A DNA stretch of 64,000 nt from Silene latifolia (Eukaryota > Streptophyta > Magnoliopsida > Caryophyllales > Caryophyllaceae). The notes beneath the pieces were generated by a model. That model saw only the letters and a list, made by a program, of their open reading frames with translations. It had not been told where the DNA came from and searched no databases. The DNA is taken from contig NC_133526.1 of the NCBI RefSeq assembly GCF_048544455.1, positions 9,998,001-10,062,000 on the forward strand, given 5' to 3'. Positions 21,463 through 34,297 of the stretch are shown in pieces (the stretch's first letter is position 1; every line of letters starts with the position of its first letter). A program made the position numbers and the translations under genes.

Positions 21463-23781
21463 TCATGTATCAGCGCAAACAAGATTTCTTAGCCTGTAAG
21501 TTGACCCCATTTTGCTAGTTTTGAGTTAAATAAGATATTATTAATTATAAAGTTGGTAGTTAACTGAATTTTCATTGAATCAGGAGCTGAGGTCAGGTTA
21601 GTGGAATCATTCATATCTAAGCATTGTAGCTTTTGAGGTGGCAATGCTACTTTATCATGTTCAAAAAAACTTGATTAAAAAAGGTTGTTTAGCAAAACAG
21701 ATTTATGCAGACAATTTCTTGATTTAGCTATGCATATATTTAGATTCATTCGTTATCGAAACACCGTTTTTATCAAAAATCAGTAGGACGTGTAAAATGG
21801 AAAAGAAAAGTATTAACTTTATAAGATCACTAATGGAATCTTGTGAAAAATGAACTTTGAGATTACTTAGTCATTTAATATAACTGTTACTAACTTCTGC
21901 ATGTTCTTATAGCCCGTTTTTGCTATTTTCTGTGAATTACCAGTCAGTTAATACAATTCTTACTGCAATCTTGATTATGAGTTAATATTGATGTTTTTTT
22001 GTTCGATAAAAGATTTATGATACATAAGAGTTTATGCACAAGAATTTTTAAATTGCCTTTAAGAAAATCTACCCCAGCAATGACTTCTTTTGACAAGATA
22101 CATATTCTTCCCTAGCAGGGTCATTCTTTGCCAAAAGAACTTAGTATGCTGATTGCTGATCCAATATCATACCTTACTGAATTATATGTCTCTTATGTCA
22201 GCAAAATGGCCTTTATGTCTTGGATAATTATATAAGCATCAATCAGTTCAGTAAGCATGCATGGGTCAGAAATGATGGTTGGCGAGTATGGCGACCTAGG
22301 TAGCACGGACACTCCTCCTAATCGGCCTTCCCGTGTCGGACACGACACTCGTCGGACACACGTCAAACATTTCGGACACTTGTAAAGCCGTGTCTAACTT
22401 TCATCTTTTATTTGGGCACGTGTCAGACACGTGTCCATGGTATTTTGAGCCGTGTCCATGGTATTTGGACACACCTTCAAACGGAATCAAGTTGAATTTA
22501 AGCTAAGTGACGTGAATTGTTATATGGTGAATTTGGTGGGGAAATAAGTTGAATTGGGGGTAAATGATGTTCTTTAGACTAGTAATGAGATGTCGAAATA
22601 GATTGATTATAAGTTGGTTTTTGGTTTTGGAAATGAGAATGAGTTATAATTAACGTCAAGTTTTACCTTCACTTATTTAAATTTAATATTCAATACTTTT
22701 TCAAAAATAAAATCACACATAAATAACTATAAAATATATATTTTATTAAATTTAAACGACGTGTTCCGTGTCCTAAATTTCATGGGATGCCGTGTCGCGT
22801 GTCCGTGTCGTGTCAGTGTCCGTGTCCGTTTTGGTGCTACCTAGATGGCGACTAGACGAACAGTCTTTGATCACCAAAAAAATGTCTTCTGAGCCTTTAA
22901 GATAAATGGCACTCACCCATTTGACCCACAGAGACTTTGTTTTTAGCTTTGTACCTTCACCTTTCCTTGTTCAACCTCGATTTGTTTTTTTCTTTTGAGG
23001 AAATCCAACTTTCTTAATCAATCTCCATTCTAACTCGAGTTATATTCAATATTTTTTGTGCCTTTGCAGTATAGTGGAACAAAGCAAGTACACTCGCTTA
23101 TTGATTTGTAATTTTGTACGTATATTGTGAAGCAGACAGTGGACATTATTTGAGGCACACACCACATTATGGGTACACAACTTTTCCCGGTAGGATGCGG
23201 TCGTTAGGGTGATGTTCTTGTTGAGATTTTTAGTCTGCAACTTTGCTACCTCTGAGCACCAGAGGTTCCAATATGTAGAACTCTGTGACGTTTATTGAAT
23301 TACTGCAATAGTAATATGTAAGTCTAGACAGGTTTTTCAGTTGGATTTCTAACTCTTATAAACCGCCTAAAATTTCATTAGGCGCGTCTCATGATAGTAT
23401 AAAAGATTATGAACTATATATATTAGTCTGATCAGCATTCAGCAAAACACCTCATCTTTTGGTCAAATACTGAATATCTAAAACTGAATGTGGACATTCG
23501 GCCTTAATGACTTCTTTATGTTTACACAATCCATTAAATATTTTCTCTAAGCTTGATTACATAGTCTTTGATTTGAAGTTTTGAAGGTGAAGCTTTCCTT
23601 GGTGATGTTAAAAATATACAAAAGTAGCTCGAATTGAAGCCTTCACATTGTGGTATAACTCGTGAGATGAAGAAAATTGAGCTGTTAAAACAACTGTTAG
23701 ATGCTAGAGAAGTAGAATATACAATAAACTAATTTCCTAGCTAGTATATGGAAAACAGGATGTTTTCCTTCTCTTGAACTT
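21463..23781. other. Array spacer between copies B and C
   Basis: No gene. It carries the hAT-type MITE at 22296-22844 and ends in the conserved 3' flank of copy C (from about 23500: CTTAATGAC...AGCTTGATTAC). Confidence 0.6.
22296..22844 (+). mobile_element. hAT-type MITE, family H1 copy 1 (TSD ATGGCGAC)
   Basis: A 549 bp element with inverted ends CTAGGTAGCAC / GTGCTACCTAG, flanked by perfect 8-bp duplications ATGGCGAC (22288-22295, 22845-22852), the length made by hAT transposases. The outer 150 bp at each side are rich in CGTGTC/GGACAC repeats; the middle is AT-rich. No ORF of note. An almost identical copy lies in the opposite orientation at 33021-33563. Confidence 0.88.
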
Positions 23782-24521
23782 TCACTCAATGTGGGATAAG
23801 TAAGGTTGGGAGACTACTTGTTGTAAATAATTGAACATTTTTCTGTAATTCAGGAACCCCATGAACCAAAATTCAAAGTCGTCTGTTGTCACTACTTGTA
23901 AATACTTCTGAGATGGCTTCTTAATGTTCTCGCTTTGGTTGGATGTACGGATCTTCCCGAGGGGAATCACAACCTTGTAATGGAATCTAAGAGAAACTCC
24001 GGTTTGGGTCGAGACTTTAGCAATTGGCCTGTCACTGCAGAATGCTATTTTGTCTGTCGAGATAAACAGCCGCCCTGCAATTGGACCAGCTGTCGTGGAT
24101 AAACAGCATCGAGAGGCCTTTAACAACTGCTCTCCTTCCCTCACACTAAAGATTCCCCTAAACACTTTGTCAGCTCCTGATCTCAGCTTTCCCTTCACTG
24201 TGAATTACAATGGAGCAAACATGAGCACAAATTTTGCAGGTAAAAACTCATTTCAACTTTAAAGCAAGGTAATTAGAACAAATATTGAAGTTATAGTTAA
24301 CAACTTAACATACCAATTTTGTTCATTGTGCTGAAAATTGATTCCTTTTTTGTATGCCGTAAACTTAATGACTTATCAGCATTTCCTGAAGCTCCCTTCA
24401 GAAATTTCATATTGCAACTCGTGTTTTGATCATAAGTTAATCTAGACAACCCATTTCTAAGAACATGATCTCCAAGCATGCTCTTCATGCTCCTTGAATT
24501 GAAGGCCTCCGAAACATTCAT
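23782..24521 (-). CDS. GEM-like GRAM-domain protein, array copy C
   Basis: Exons 24314-24521 (208 nt) and 23782-24197 joined across a 116-bp intron (GTATGT...CACAG) make 207 residues. Exon 1 gives the N-terminal 69 residues, rich in Ser/Arg/Lys, with 'ESIFSTMNKI' just before the junction; the GRAM domain runs from about 81 to 165 and a helical 'FLNYRKMFNYLQQ' segment follows before the C-terminal SQPYLSHIE. Relative to D-F it has Ile in 'TDKIAFCSD', Val in 'LQQVVSQ' and Asn-Ser in exon 1 (FNSRSM). All key positions are otherwise kept, so it should be functional. Confidence 0.87.
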
Positions 24522-24539
24522 TTTCCCGTTCTTGTTTCT

Positions 24540-26990
24540 GCTAGATTTTATTTTATTTCTTACGGAGTATAGATGTGATGACTATGAGAAGGCGGTTGGT
24601 AGTGGAAATGTGGTTGGCTAAGGAGAGGTATATATAGAGAAATGAAGTCGGTCATGTGGATTTTGGTGGCTGAATTCTAAATCTTTTAAGATGCATAAAT
24701 GAGTCAGACATGGGTCATCTGACTCATCCATGGCTCAGCACCAGGAATAAGATGTACTACATGAGATGGCCACCAAACAGGATTTCTTAGCCACTAAGTT
24801 GACCCCATGTTGTTTGTTTTCTGTTAAATAGTTGTTTGTTTTCAGTTAAATAATAGGATATTAGGTACTTAACTGAATTTTTCGGAGACTCGGGGAGTGT
24901 AGGTCAGGTTAGTGGAATCATCATTCTTATGTAAGCCTTGTAGCCTTTATAGGTTTTGAGGTGGAAATGTAACTTTTTGATGCCAAAAAAAAGTGAACTA
25001 CAAGAGGTTGTTATTTCCTAAAGCAGCCTTATCTACTTTTTAATCCAAAGATTTTCTGTATTTGTCTATACATACCTATAGACTCATGTTTTGTAAATAC
25101 AGTTTCTGGTAAAAACCCGGCAGATCAGGTAAATTGGAAAAGTATACGTGATACGTTTTGTAAACTCAATGGACATAAAATTAGTCTTTTTATTTTACTT
25201 TTATGAACTTCAGGATGTGCTTTTTATATTGTGGATTAGCAGTCGGTTAATACAGTCCTAGATATCAATTTAATTACGGGTATCCAGGTAAAGTTTATTG
25301 AATCAAACAGGATACGGATGCTCATACTCGACACCTTTACTGATCTAATTTTGTTGTTTTTGTAGGAGACTAAGATATTGATAAGCTCACGCACATTAAT
25401 TAACTCTTGAATGCATATGAACGTCTACATCAACATTGATCTACTTTTGACAAGATACATTTTCTTCCGCTGCAGGGTCATCTTCGCTTGGTAGAGGAAT
25501 TCAGAATGCTGATTGAAGTTAAATCATGCCTTTCCAAATGGCTTATTTTGTGTCGGCAAAATTCCCTTCTTTTCTCTTGGACAATGATACGAGCGTCACC
25601 AGGTAGTACTCATTTTCAGTAAGTATATAAACAAGATTTGATGTTGGCCTTAACTAGAAATGTCACATGAGGCATGGAGCCAAGGTACCTAGATTATCTA
25701 ATAATATATTCTCAATTCTTTTACTTTATTGTATGATTTGTATTCATAAGGCAATAGAATAAGATTGAAAATGATAATAGTATGACATGCCCATGTTAGT
25801 TTAGCTAGGAGGAGGGTGTCATCGTTAAGCCATAAAGTTTTCGGGTCAGCTGCTGTAATTTTATCATCATCTTACAACTTTATCTCAAAATGGTATAAGA
25901 ATGAGATGGCGGCCGAGATCGTGAACTGATTACTGAAATCTAGCCTTCTATAGCATTTAGAATGCCTTTTTTTAGTTAAGAAATTTGAATTTTGATTGAT
26001 CCTAAATGATTTGTCTAATTCTTTTCTTATGTCACCAAAAACCATTACGTCACCAGAGGTTCTTCAATCTCGGTTAAGTAAGATTTGCTGGGGCCTAAAA
26101 ATGAGAGATGTCACAGACTGGCCATGGAATCAGGAAAATAGAAAATGTCACATGAGGCATGGGACCAAGGTGCCTATCACCTATCTATTGTATGAAATTT
26201 GAAAAGATATGTTCTTCAATTCATCCCTAAATCTTTTGAGTCAGCTGTGCTAACTTTATCATCATCTTCAATTCTCCATACTTTATTTTATATTGGTATA
26301 TGCCAGATAAGATCATAAACTGATATAATTCTATAAGCAGTCCACTTTTATGATCATGGCAATATGACATGTGCAGATGTCATCGACGTCTGCTTTGTTT
26401 AGTGCATTGGAACTTCTCAGTTCTTACTTTATAGACAAAGATAAACATTTGTTATGGTTGTAACATTTTTTATTAAAATTAGCTAAAGCAAGTAAACAGG
26501 AAATGTAAAAGTGACATCTTTTAGGTTAATGAAAGATTAATGTTGAGGGACACGGAAATTATTATTTATTTATTTTGCATTTTGTCGAATTTAATTGTTA
26601 AAATAGATATGATACTACTCATTACATTATACTAATGCAGGACACCATAAAGTACTACTTATAGGTCTGCTACTGTCTGTTGTATGCCAATGCTCTACTG
26701 CTCTGTAATTAAGCTTTGTGTTGCTTCCTGGTTATAATATGATAATATGACGCAGTAGAAGATTCTAATGGCCATGTTAATCATGCCATACACTATTTTA
26801 TTCATACATATTATGCCGAATTGAGGACTGAAAACTTTCTTCATGCCATACACCGAGGCTAGTTGAGCATGTGAATTAGCTTAAACTCAGTTATACTTCA
26901 GAAACTGTCTGCTGTAGAATTAGCCTAGAGAGCTTTTTCAGTTGGATTTCTAACTCTTAACCATCTACAATTTCATAACGCGTCATGATA
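24540..26990. repeat. Array unit spacer, near-identical to 28080-30490
   Basis: The whole stretch upstream of copy C matches the stretch upstream of copy D almost base for base, with small indels (for example GATGATTTAAGCAT present at about 29554 only, and a ~20 bp gap near 25400-25425/28925). This is the youngest duplication in the array. No gene is supported; the short plus-strand ORF at 25996-26202 is not conserved in frame. Confidence 0.75.
24629..24727 (-). promoter_or_regulatory. Promoter of GRAM copy C: TATA box and TGAGTCA dyad
   Basis: TATATATA at 24629-24636; dyad ATGAGTCAGA-N9-TCTGACTCAT at 24699-24727 with perfect 10-bp arms. Confidence 0.68.
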
Positions 26991-27324
26991 GTATAAAAGA
27001 TTCTGAACTATATAAATTAGTCTGATCAGCATTTAGGACTTTCTGCCGTAATGACTTCTGTATGTTGACAAAATCCAATAAATATTTTCTCTAAGCTTGA
27101 TTATTTAGGCTTTGATTTGGAGTTTTTAAGGAGAAACTGTCCTTGGTGATGTCAAAAATATATAAAATAGCTTGAATTGAATCCTTCACATTGTGGTATA
27201 ACTTGTAAGACAAAGAAATTTGAGCAGTTAGAACAACTGTTAGATGCTAGAGAAGTAGAATATACAATAAACTAATTTCCTAGCTAGTATATGGAAAACA
27301 GGATGTTTTCCTTCTCTTGAACTT
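26991..27324 (-). other. 3' flank of GRAM copy D
   Basis: Carries the conserved order CTAAGCTTGATTA, TTCACATTGTGGTATAACT, AACAACTGTTAGATGCTAGAG and TTTCCTAGCTAGTATATGG seen after copies C, E and F; probably the 3' untranslated region and terminator area. Confidence 0.5.
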
Positions 27325-28060
27325 TCACTCAATGTGGGATAAGTAAGGTTGGGAGACTGCTTGTTGTAAATAATTGAACATTTTCTTGTAATTCAGGAAC
27401 CCCATGAACCAAAATTCAAAGTCGTCTGTTGTCACTACATGTAAATACTTCTGAGATGGCTTCTTAATGTTCTCACTTTGGTTGGATGTACGGATCTTCC
27501 CGAGGGGAATCACAACCTTGTAATGGAATCTAAGAGAAACTGCGGTTTGGGTTGAGACTTTAGCAATCGGCCTGTCACTGCAGGATGCTACTTTGTCTGT
27601 CGAGATGAACAGCCGCCCTGCAATTGGACCAGCTGTCGTGGATAAACAGCATCGAGAGGCCTTCAACAACTGCTCTCCTTCTCTCACACTAAATATTCCC
27701 CTGAACACTTTGTCAGCTCCTGATCTCAGCTTTCCCTTCACTGTTATTTAAAATGGAGGAAACATGAGTACAAATTTTGCAGGTAAAAACTCATTTCACT
27801 TTCAAAACAAGATAATCGAACAAAAGGGATATTAAAGTTATAGTTAACATACCAATCTTGTTCATTGTGCTGAAAATCGATTCCTTTTTTGAATGCCGTA
27901 AATTTAATGACTTATCAGCATTTCCTGAAGCTCCCTTCAGAAATTTCATATTGCAACTCGTGTTTTGATCATAAGTTAATCTAGGTAACCCATTTCTAAG
28001 AACATGATCTCCAAGCATGCTCTTCATGCTCCTTGACTTGAAGGCCTCCGAAACATTCAT
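27325..28060 (-). CDS. GEM-like GRAM-domain protein, array copy D
   Basis: Exons 27853-28060 (208 nt) and 27325-27740, 207 residues. It shares with copy F, and not with C or E, Ala in 'TQTAVSLRF' and His in 'QKYLHVVTT', as well as the intron sequence just before exon 2 (TTTAAAATGGAGGAAACATG complement). Its promoter and upstream spacer, by contrast, match copy C. A change peculiar to D is Ser for Phe in 'DKVASCSDR', a position occupied by Phe in the six other copies, within the GRAM core; exon 1 has Pro for Ser in 'NGLPRL'. It reads as intact, but the core change could weaken the fold. Confidence 0.85.
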
Positions 28061-28079
28061 TTTCCCGTTCTTGTTTCTG

Positions 28080-30490
28080 CTAGATTTTATTTTATTTCTT
28101 ATGGAGTATAGATGTGATGACTATGAGAAGGCGGTTGGTAGTGGAAATGTGGTTGGCTAAGGAGAGGTATATATAGAGGAATGAAGTCGGTCATGTGGAT
28201 TTTGGTGGCTGAATTCTAAATCTTTTAAGATGCATAAATGAGTCAGACATGGGTCATCTGACTCATACATGGCTCAGCATCAGGAATAAGATGTAATACA
28301 TGAGATGGCCACGAAACAGGATTTCTTAGCCACTAAGTTGAGATCATGTTGTTTGTTTTCTGTTAAATAGTTGTTTGTTTTCTGTTAAATATAGCGTATT
28401 AGGTACTTAACTGAATTTTTCGGAGACTCGGGGAGTGTAGGTCAGGTTAGTGGAATCATCATGCTTATGTAAGCCTTGTAGACTTTATAGGTTTTGAGGT
28501 GGAAATGTAACTTTTTGATGCCAAAAGAAAGTGAATTACAAGAGGTTGAAGCAGCCTTAACTGCTTTTTAATCCAAACAATTGCTGTATTTGACTATACA
28601 TACCTATAGACTCATTTGTTTTGTAAATACAGTTTCTGGTAAAAACCCGGCAGATCAGGTAAATTGGAAAAGTATACGTGATATACGTTTTGTAAACTCG
28701 ATGGACATAAAATTAGTGATTTTATTTTACTTTTATGAACTTCAGGATGTGCTTTTTATATTGTGGATTAGCAGTCGGTTAATACAGTCCTAGATATCAA
28801 TTTAATTACGGGTATCCAGGTAAAGTTTATTGAATCAAACAGGATACGGATGCTCATATTTGACACCTTTAGTGAGCTAATTTTGTTGTTTTCGTAGGAG
28901 ACTAAGATATTGATAAGCTCACGCACATTAATTAACTAACATTGATCTACTTCTGACAAGATACATTTTGTTCCGCTGCAGGGTCATCTTCGCTTGGTAG
29001 AGGAATTCGGAATGCTGACTGAAGTTAAATCATGCCTTACCAAATGGCTTATTTTGTGTCAGCAAAATTCCCTTCTTTTCTCTTGGACAATGATACGAGC
29101 GTCACCAGGTAGTACTCATTTTCAGTAAGTATATAAACAAGATTTGATGTTGGCCTTAACTAGAAATGTCACATGAGGCATGGAGACAAGGTGCCTAGAT
29201 TATCTAATAATATATTCTCAATTCTTTTACTTTATTGTATGATTTGTATTCATAAGGCAATAGAATAAGATTGAAAATGATAATAGTATGACATGCCCAT
29301 GTTAGTTTAGCTAGGAGGAGGGTGTCATCGTTAAGCCATAAAGTTTTCGGGTCAGCTGCTGTAATTTTATCATCATCTTACAACTTTATCTCAAAATGGT
29401 ATAAGAATGAGATGGCGGCCGAGATCGTGAACTGATTACTGAAATCTAGCCTTCTATAGCATTTAGAATGCCTTTTTTTAGTTAAGAAATTTGAATTTTG
29501 ATTGATCCTAAATGATTTGTCTAATTCTTTTCTTATGTCACCAAAAACCATTACGATGATTTAAGCATCACCAGAGGTTCTTCAATCTCGGTTAAGTAAG
29601 ATTTGCTGGGGCCTAAAAATGAGAGATGTCACAGACTGGCCATGGAATCAGGAAAATAGAAAATGTCACATGAGGCATGGGACCAAGGTGCCTATCACCT
29701 ATCTATTGTATGAAATTTGAAAAGATATGTTCTTCAATTCATCCCTAAATCTTTTGAGTCAGCTTTGCTAACTTTATCATCATCTTCAATTCTCCACACT
29801 TTATTTTATATTGGTATATGCCAGATAAGATCATAAACTGATATAATTCTATAAGCAGTCCACTTTTATGATCATGGCAATATGACATGTGCAGATGTCA
29901 TCGAAGTCTGCTTTGTTTAGTGCATTGGAACTTCTTAGTTCTTACTTTATAGACAAAGATAAACATTTGTTATGGTTGTAACATTTTTTATTAAGATTAG
30001 CTAAAGCAAGTAAACAGGAAATGTAAAAGTGACATCTCTTAGATTAATGTTGAGGGACACGGAAATTATTATTTATTTATTTTGAATTTTGTTAAAATAG
30101 ATATGATACTACTCATTACATTATACTAATGCAGGACACCATAAAGAACTACTTATAGGTCTGCTGCTGTCTGTTGTATGCCAATGCTCTACTGCTCTGT
30201 AATTAAGCTTTGTGTTGCTTCCTGGTTATAATATGATAATATGAAGCAGTAGAAGATTCTGATGGAGTGATGGTCATGTTAATCATGCCATACACTATTT
30301 TATTCATACATATTATGCCGAATTGAGGACTGAAAACTTTCTTCATGCCATACACCGAGGCTAGTTGAGCATGTGAATTAGCTTAAACTCGGTTATACTT
30401 CAGAAACTGTCTGCTGTAGAATTAGCCTAGACAGCTTTTTCAGTTGGATTTCTAGCTCTTAACCATCTACAATTTCATAACGTGTCATGA
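28080..30490. repeat. Array unit spacer, near-identical to 24540-26990
   Basis: Counterpart of the spacer upstream of copy C. It retains undisturbed target sites for two transposons that landed in other units: ATCATGGC at 29871-29878 and TAAGTATAT at 29126-29134. Confidence 0.75.
28168..28266 (-). promoter_or_regulatory. Promoter of GRAM copy D: TATA box and TGAGTCA dyad
   Basis: TATATATA at 28168-28175; perfect-armed dyad at 28238-28266, identical to that of copy C. Confidence 0.68.
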
Positions 30491-30827
30491 TAGTATAAAA
30501 GATTCTGAACTATATAAATTAGTCTGATCAGCATTTAGGACTTTCTGCCTTAATGACGTCTGTATGTTGACAAAAGCCAATAAAATATTTTCTCTAAGCT
30601 TGATTACTTAGGCTTTGATTTGGAGTTTTTAAGGAGAAACTGTGCTTGGTGATGTTAAAAATATAAAAAATAGCTTGAATTGAATCCTTCACATTGTGGT
30701 ATAACTTGTAAGACGAAGAAAATTGAGCAGTTAGAACAACTGTTAGATGCTAGAGAAGTAGAATATACAATAAACTAATTTCCTAGCTAGTATATGGAAA
30801 ACAGGATGTTCTCCTTCTCTAGAACTT

Positions 30828-31563
30828 TCACTCAATGTGGGATAAGTAAGGTTGAGAGACTGCTTGCTGTAGATAGTTGAACATTTTCTTGTAATTCAGG
30901 AACCCCATGAACCAAAATTCAAAGTCGTCTGTTGTCACTACTTGTAAATACTTCTGAGATGGCTTCTTAATGTTCTCGCTTTGGTTGGATGTACGGATCT
31001 TCCCGAGGGGAATCACAACCTTATAATGGAATCTAAGAGAAACTCCGGTTTGGGTTGAGACTTTAGCCATTGGCCTGTCACTGCAGAATGCTACTTTGTC
31101 TGTCGAGATGAACAGTCGCCCTGCAATTGGACCAGCTGTTGTTGATAAACAGCATCGAGAGGCCTTCAACAACTGCTCTCCTTCTCTCACACTAAAGATT
31201 CCCGTGAACACTTTGTCAGCTTCTGATCTCAGCTTTCCCTTCACTGTTAATTACAATGGAGCAAACATGAGGACCACTTTTGCAGGTAAAGTCTCATTTC
31301 AATTTAAAAGCAAGATAATTGAACAAAAGGGATATTGAAGTTATAGTTAACATACCAATCTTGTTCATTGTGCTGAAAATTGATTCCTTTTTCGTATGCC
31401 TTAAACTTAATGACTTATCAGTATTGCCTGAAGCTCCCTTCAGAAATTTCATATTGCAACTTGTGTTTTGATCATAAGTTAATCTAGACAGCCCATTTCT
31501 AGGAACATGATCTCCAAACATGCTCTTCATGCTCCTTGACTTGAAGGCCTCCGAAACATTCAT
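30828..31563 (-). CDS. GEM-like GRAM-domain protein, array copy E
   Basis: Exons 31356-31563 (208 nt) and 30828-31243, 207 residues. Exon 2 follows the copy C pattern (TQTGVSLRF, QKYLQVVTT). Private changes are Glu for Gly and Thr for Arg near the start of exon 2 (RSEADKVFTGIF), Met for Ile in 'DRPMAKV', and in exon 1 'MFGDHVPRNG' for 'MLGDHVLRNG'. None removes a recognised key residue. Its upstream spacer (31570-34290) differs from those of C and D beyond about 300 bp and has a hAT-type insertion. Confidence 0.85.
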
Positions 31564-31670
31564 TTTTGTGTTCTTGTTTCTGCTTGATTTTATTTTATAA
31601 TTTACGGAGTATAGATGTGATGACTAAGAGAAGGCGGTTGATAGTGGAAATGTGGTAGGCTAAGGAGAGG

Positions 31671-31769
31671 TATATATAGAGGACGGAAGTCGGTCATGTG
31701 GATTTTGGTGGATGAATTCTAAATCTTTAAAGATGCAATAATGAGTCAGACATGGGTCATCTGACTCAT
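31671..31769 (-). promoter_or_regulatory. Promoter of GRAM copy E: TATA box and TGAGTCA dyad
   Basis: TATATATA at 31671-31678; dyad with perfect 10-bp arms at 31741-31769. Confidence 0.68.
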
Positions 31770-33020
31770 CCATGGCTCAGCACCAGGAATAAGATGTACT
31801 ACATGAGATGGCCACCAAACAGGATTTCTTAGCCACTAAGTTGACCCCATGTTGTTTGTTTTCTGTTAAATAGTACATGATATGGCCACCAAACATGATT
31901 TTCTTATTAGCCAGTAAGTTGACCCCTTCTTTTCAGTTGGCTTTGTGCTTAAATATTAAGTGACTTTAAGAGGTTTTTACTCTACAAAGCGGCCTTATCT
32001 ACTTACAAATCTAACAACTATATTTCGCACTTGGGATCCTTTTACTATCCGAACATATATTTTCATTTGTTTTGGTAACAAAGTTTCTTGTAAAAAATCG
32101 GCTAAACAAGTTAATAGCAGGAAAGTTAAAGGCGACACCTTTATAAAAACACTGCACAAGGAAAGTAAGAGCTAAATGACATTGATATAACTAAATGGAT
32201 CATTTTAGTGCAACTTTTATCAGCTTCTACATGCTCTTGTAATCTGTTATTTTGTTTTAATGTGAAGTTTTCAAAGGATGCAAGACGACATTATTCGTCT
32301 AAATTATGTGCATTTTCTATTTTATGAAGTATTGAGTAGGAGTCATTGAATGTAATTTTCAATGCACTTTCGGATCATCCATAGACAATGTTCGTGTTGA
32401 ATCAGGCCGTCACAAGAATACTTAGAAAAAGCCCTTAATGAATACCTCGGCACTGGGCCAATTCTGACATGATAATGTCTGCATTTTCTTCCATAGCATT
32501 TATACTGCCTTTTTTTCTCTGGTTTAGAAATTTGAATACTGATTGGTCCTAAATCGTTTGTCCAATTCTTTTCTCATGGCAGCAAAACACATGACGATGA
32601 TATAAGCATCACCGCAGTTCCTCAATCTCGGTTAAATAAGATTTGCGGGGACCAAAAATGAGAGATTTCACATACTGGCCTTGGCAGAAAATGTCAGATG
32701 AAGCATGGGACCAAGGTACCTACCTATGTGAAAATATGTGTTTTCCAATTTATCCCCTTTTTTAAATGCCTTGTAATACGAGTAGAAAGTTGGAGCTGAT
32801 AACAGTATGACATGTCCATGGCAATATGACATGTGCAGACGTCATCGGCGTCACCTTTGTCATCTTTAATCCGTAAAGCTTTCGAGTCAGCTGTGAGAAC
32901 TTTATATCATCATGTTCATACTTTATTTCACAATGGTATATGCCAGATGAGATCATAAACTGATCTTTAGTCCTTTGTTCAAGCATAATTCTATAAGCAG
33001 TTCACTTTTATGATCATGGC

Positions 33021-33563
33021 CTAGGTAGCACCAAAACGGACACGGACACGGACACTGACACGACACGGACACGCGACACGGCATCCCATGAAATTTAGGA
33101 CACAGGACACGTCATTTAAATTTAATAAAATATATATTTTATAGTTATTTATGTGCGATTTTATTTTTGAAAAAGTATTGAATATTAAATTTAAATAAGT
33201 GAAGGTAAAACTTGACGTTAATTATAACTCATTCTCATTTCCAAAACCAAAAACTAACTTATAATCAATCTATTTCGACATCTCATTACTAGTCTAAAGA
33301 ACATCATTTACCCCAAATTCAACTTATTTCCCCACCAAATTCAACCATATAACAATTCACGTCATTTACCTTAAATTCAACTTGATTCCGTTTGAAGGTG
33401 TGTCCAAATACCATGGACACGGCTCAAAATACCATGGACACGTGCCCAAATAAAAGATGAAAGTTAGACACGGCTTTACAAGTGTCCGACACGTTTTGAC
33501 GTGTGTCCGACGAGTGTCGTGTCCGACACGGGAACGCCGATTAGGAGTGTCCGTGCTACCTAG
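33021..33563 (-). mobile_element. hAT-type MITE, family H1 copy 2 (TSD ATCATGGC)
   Basis: 543 bp, same family as 22296-22844 but inverted. Ends CTAGGTAGCAC / GTGCTACCTAG; 8-bp duplications ATCATGGC at 33013-33020 and 33564-33571. Units C and D show the same site without insertion (26353-26360 and 29871-29878), which proves the boundaries. Confidence 0.92.
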
Positions 33564-33879
33564 ATCATGGCAATATGACATGTGCAGACGTCATCGGCGT
33601 CACCTTTGTTTAGTGCATTCGATCTTCTTAGTTCTTAGTACTATACAGACAAAGATAAACATTTTATATGAAGATTAGCTAGAGCAAGTAAACAGGAAAT
33701 GTAAAAGTGACATCTTTTAGATTAATGTCCGATCTTTCTGGCAACTGCAAGTGAAGTCTAGTCCTTAGTGACTTTGAGATTACTGAATGAGTCATTTAAC
33801 AGGAGTATTAGTTTAATGTCATTGATTTTTGCGCATGCTCATATGAGCTGCTATCATTGGCAGATGCATGCTTCAGGTT

Positions 33880-33985
33880 TTTTGGGGGGGGGGGGGGAGG
33901 GTCAAGGGACACCGGAACTTTTTTTTTTTTTTTTCCATTATATGTACAATAATTTGGGATTAAGGTTCTGTTGTTGTTGTTGAAT
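33880..33985 (+). repeat. G-tract, T-tract and SINE tail
   Basis: A run of about 14 G near 33884-33897, then a run of T, then AATTTGGGATTAAGGTTCTG and repeated TTG, the SINE 3' domain also seen at 228-290. An old insertion in the E-F spacer. Confidence 0.55.
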
Positions 33986-34297
33986 GATGGAGGACACCGT
34001 AAATAATTTTTTCTGCCTTAATCACTTCTTTATGTTTACACAATCCATTAAAATATTTTCTCTAAGCTTTGATTACTTAGGCTTTGATTTGAAGTTTTGA
34101 AGGTGAAGCTTTACTTGGTGATGTTGCAAATATACAAAAGTAGCTCCAATTGAAGCCTTCACATTGAGGTATAACTTGTAAGATGCAGAAAATTTAGTTG
34201 TTAAAACAACTGTCAGATCCTAGAGAAGTAGAATATACAATAAACTCATTTCCTAGCTAGTATACGGAATACATGATGTTTTCCTTCTCTAGAACTT

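Larger units (their letters stand above)
31564..34297. other. Array spacer between copies E and F
   Basis: No gene. Near 31805-31925 the CATGATATGGCCACCAAACA block is partly duplicated. From about 32500 the sequence resembles 25960-26400 again. It includes the hAT-type MITE at 33021-33563, a G-tract and T-tract near 33885-33935 and a SINE tail at about 33945-33985. The last 280 bp are the 3' flank of copy F. Confidence 0.6.
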
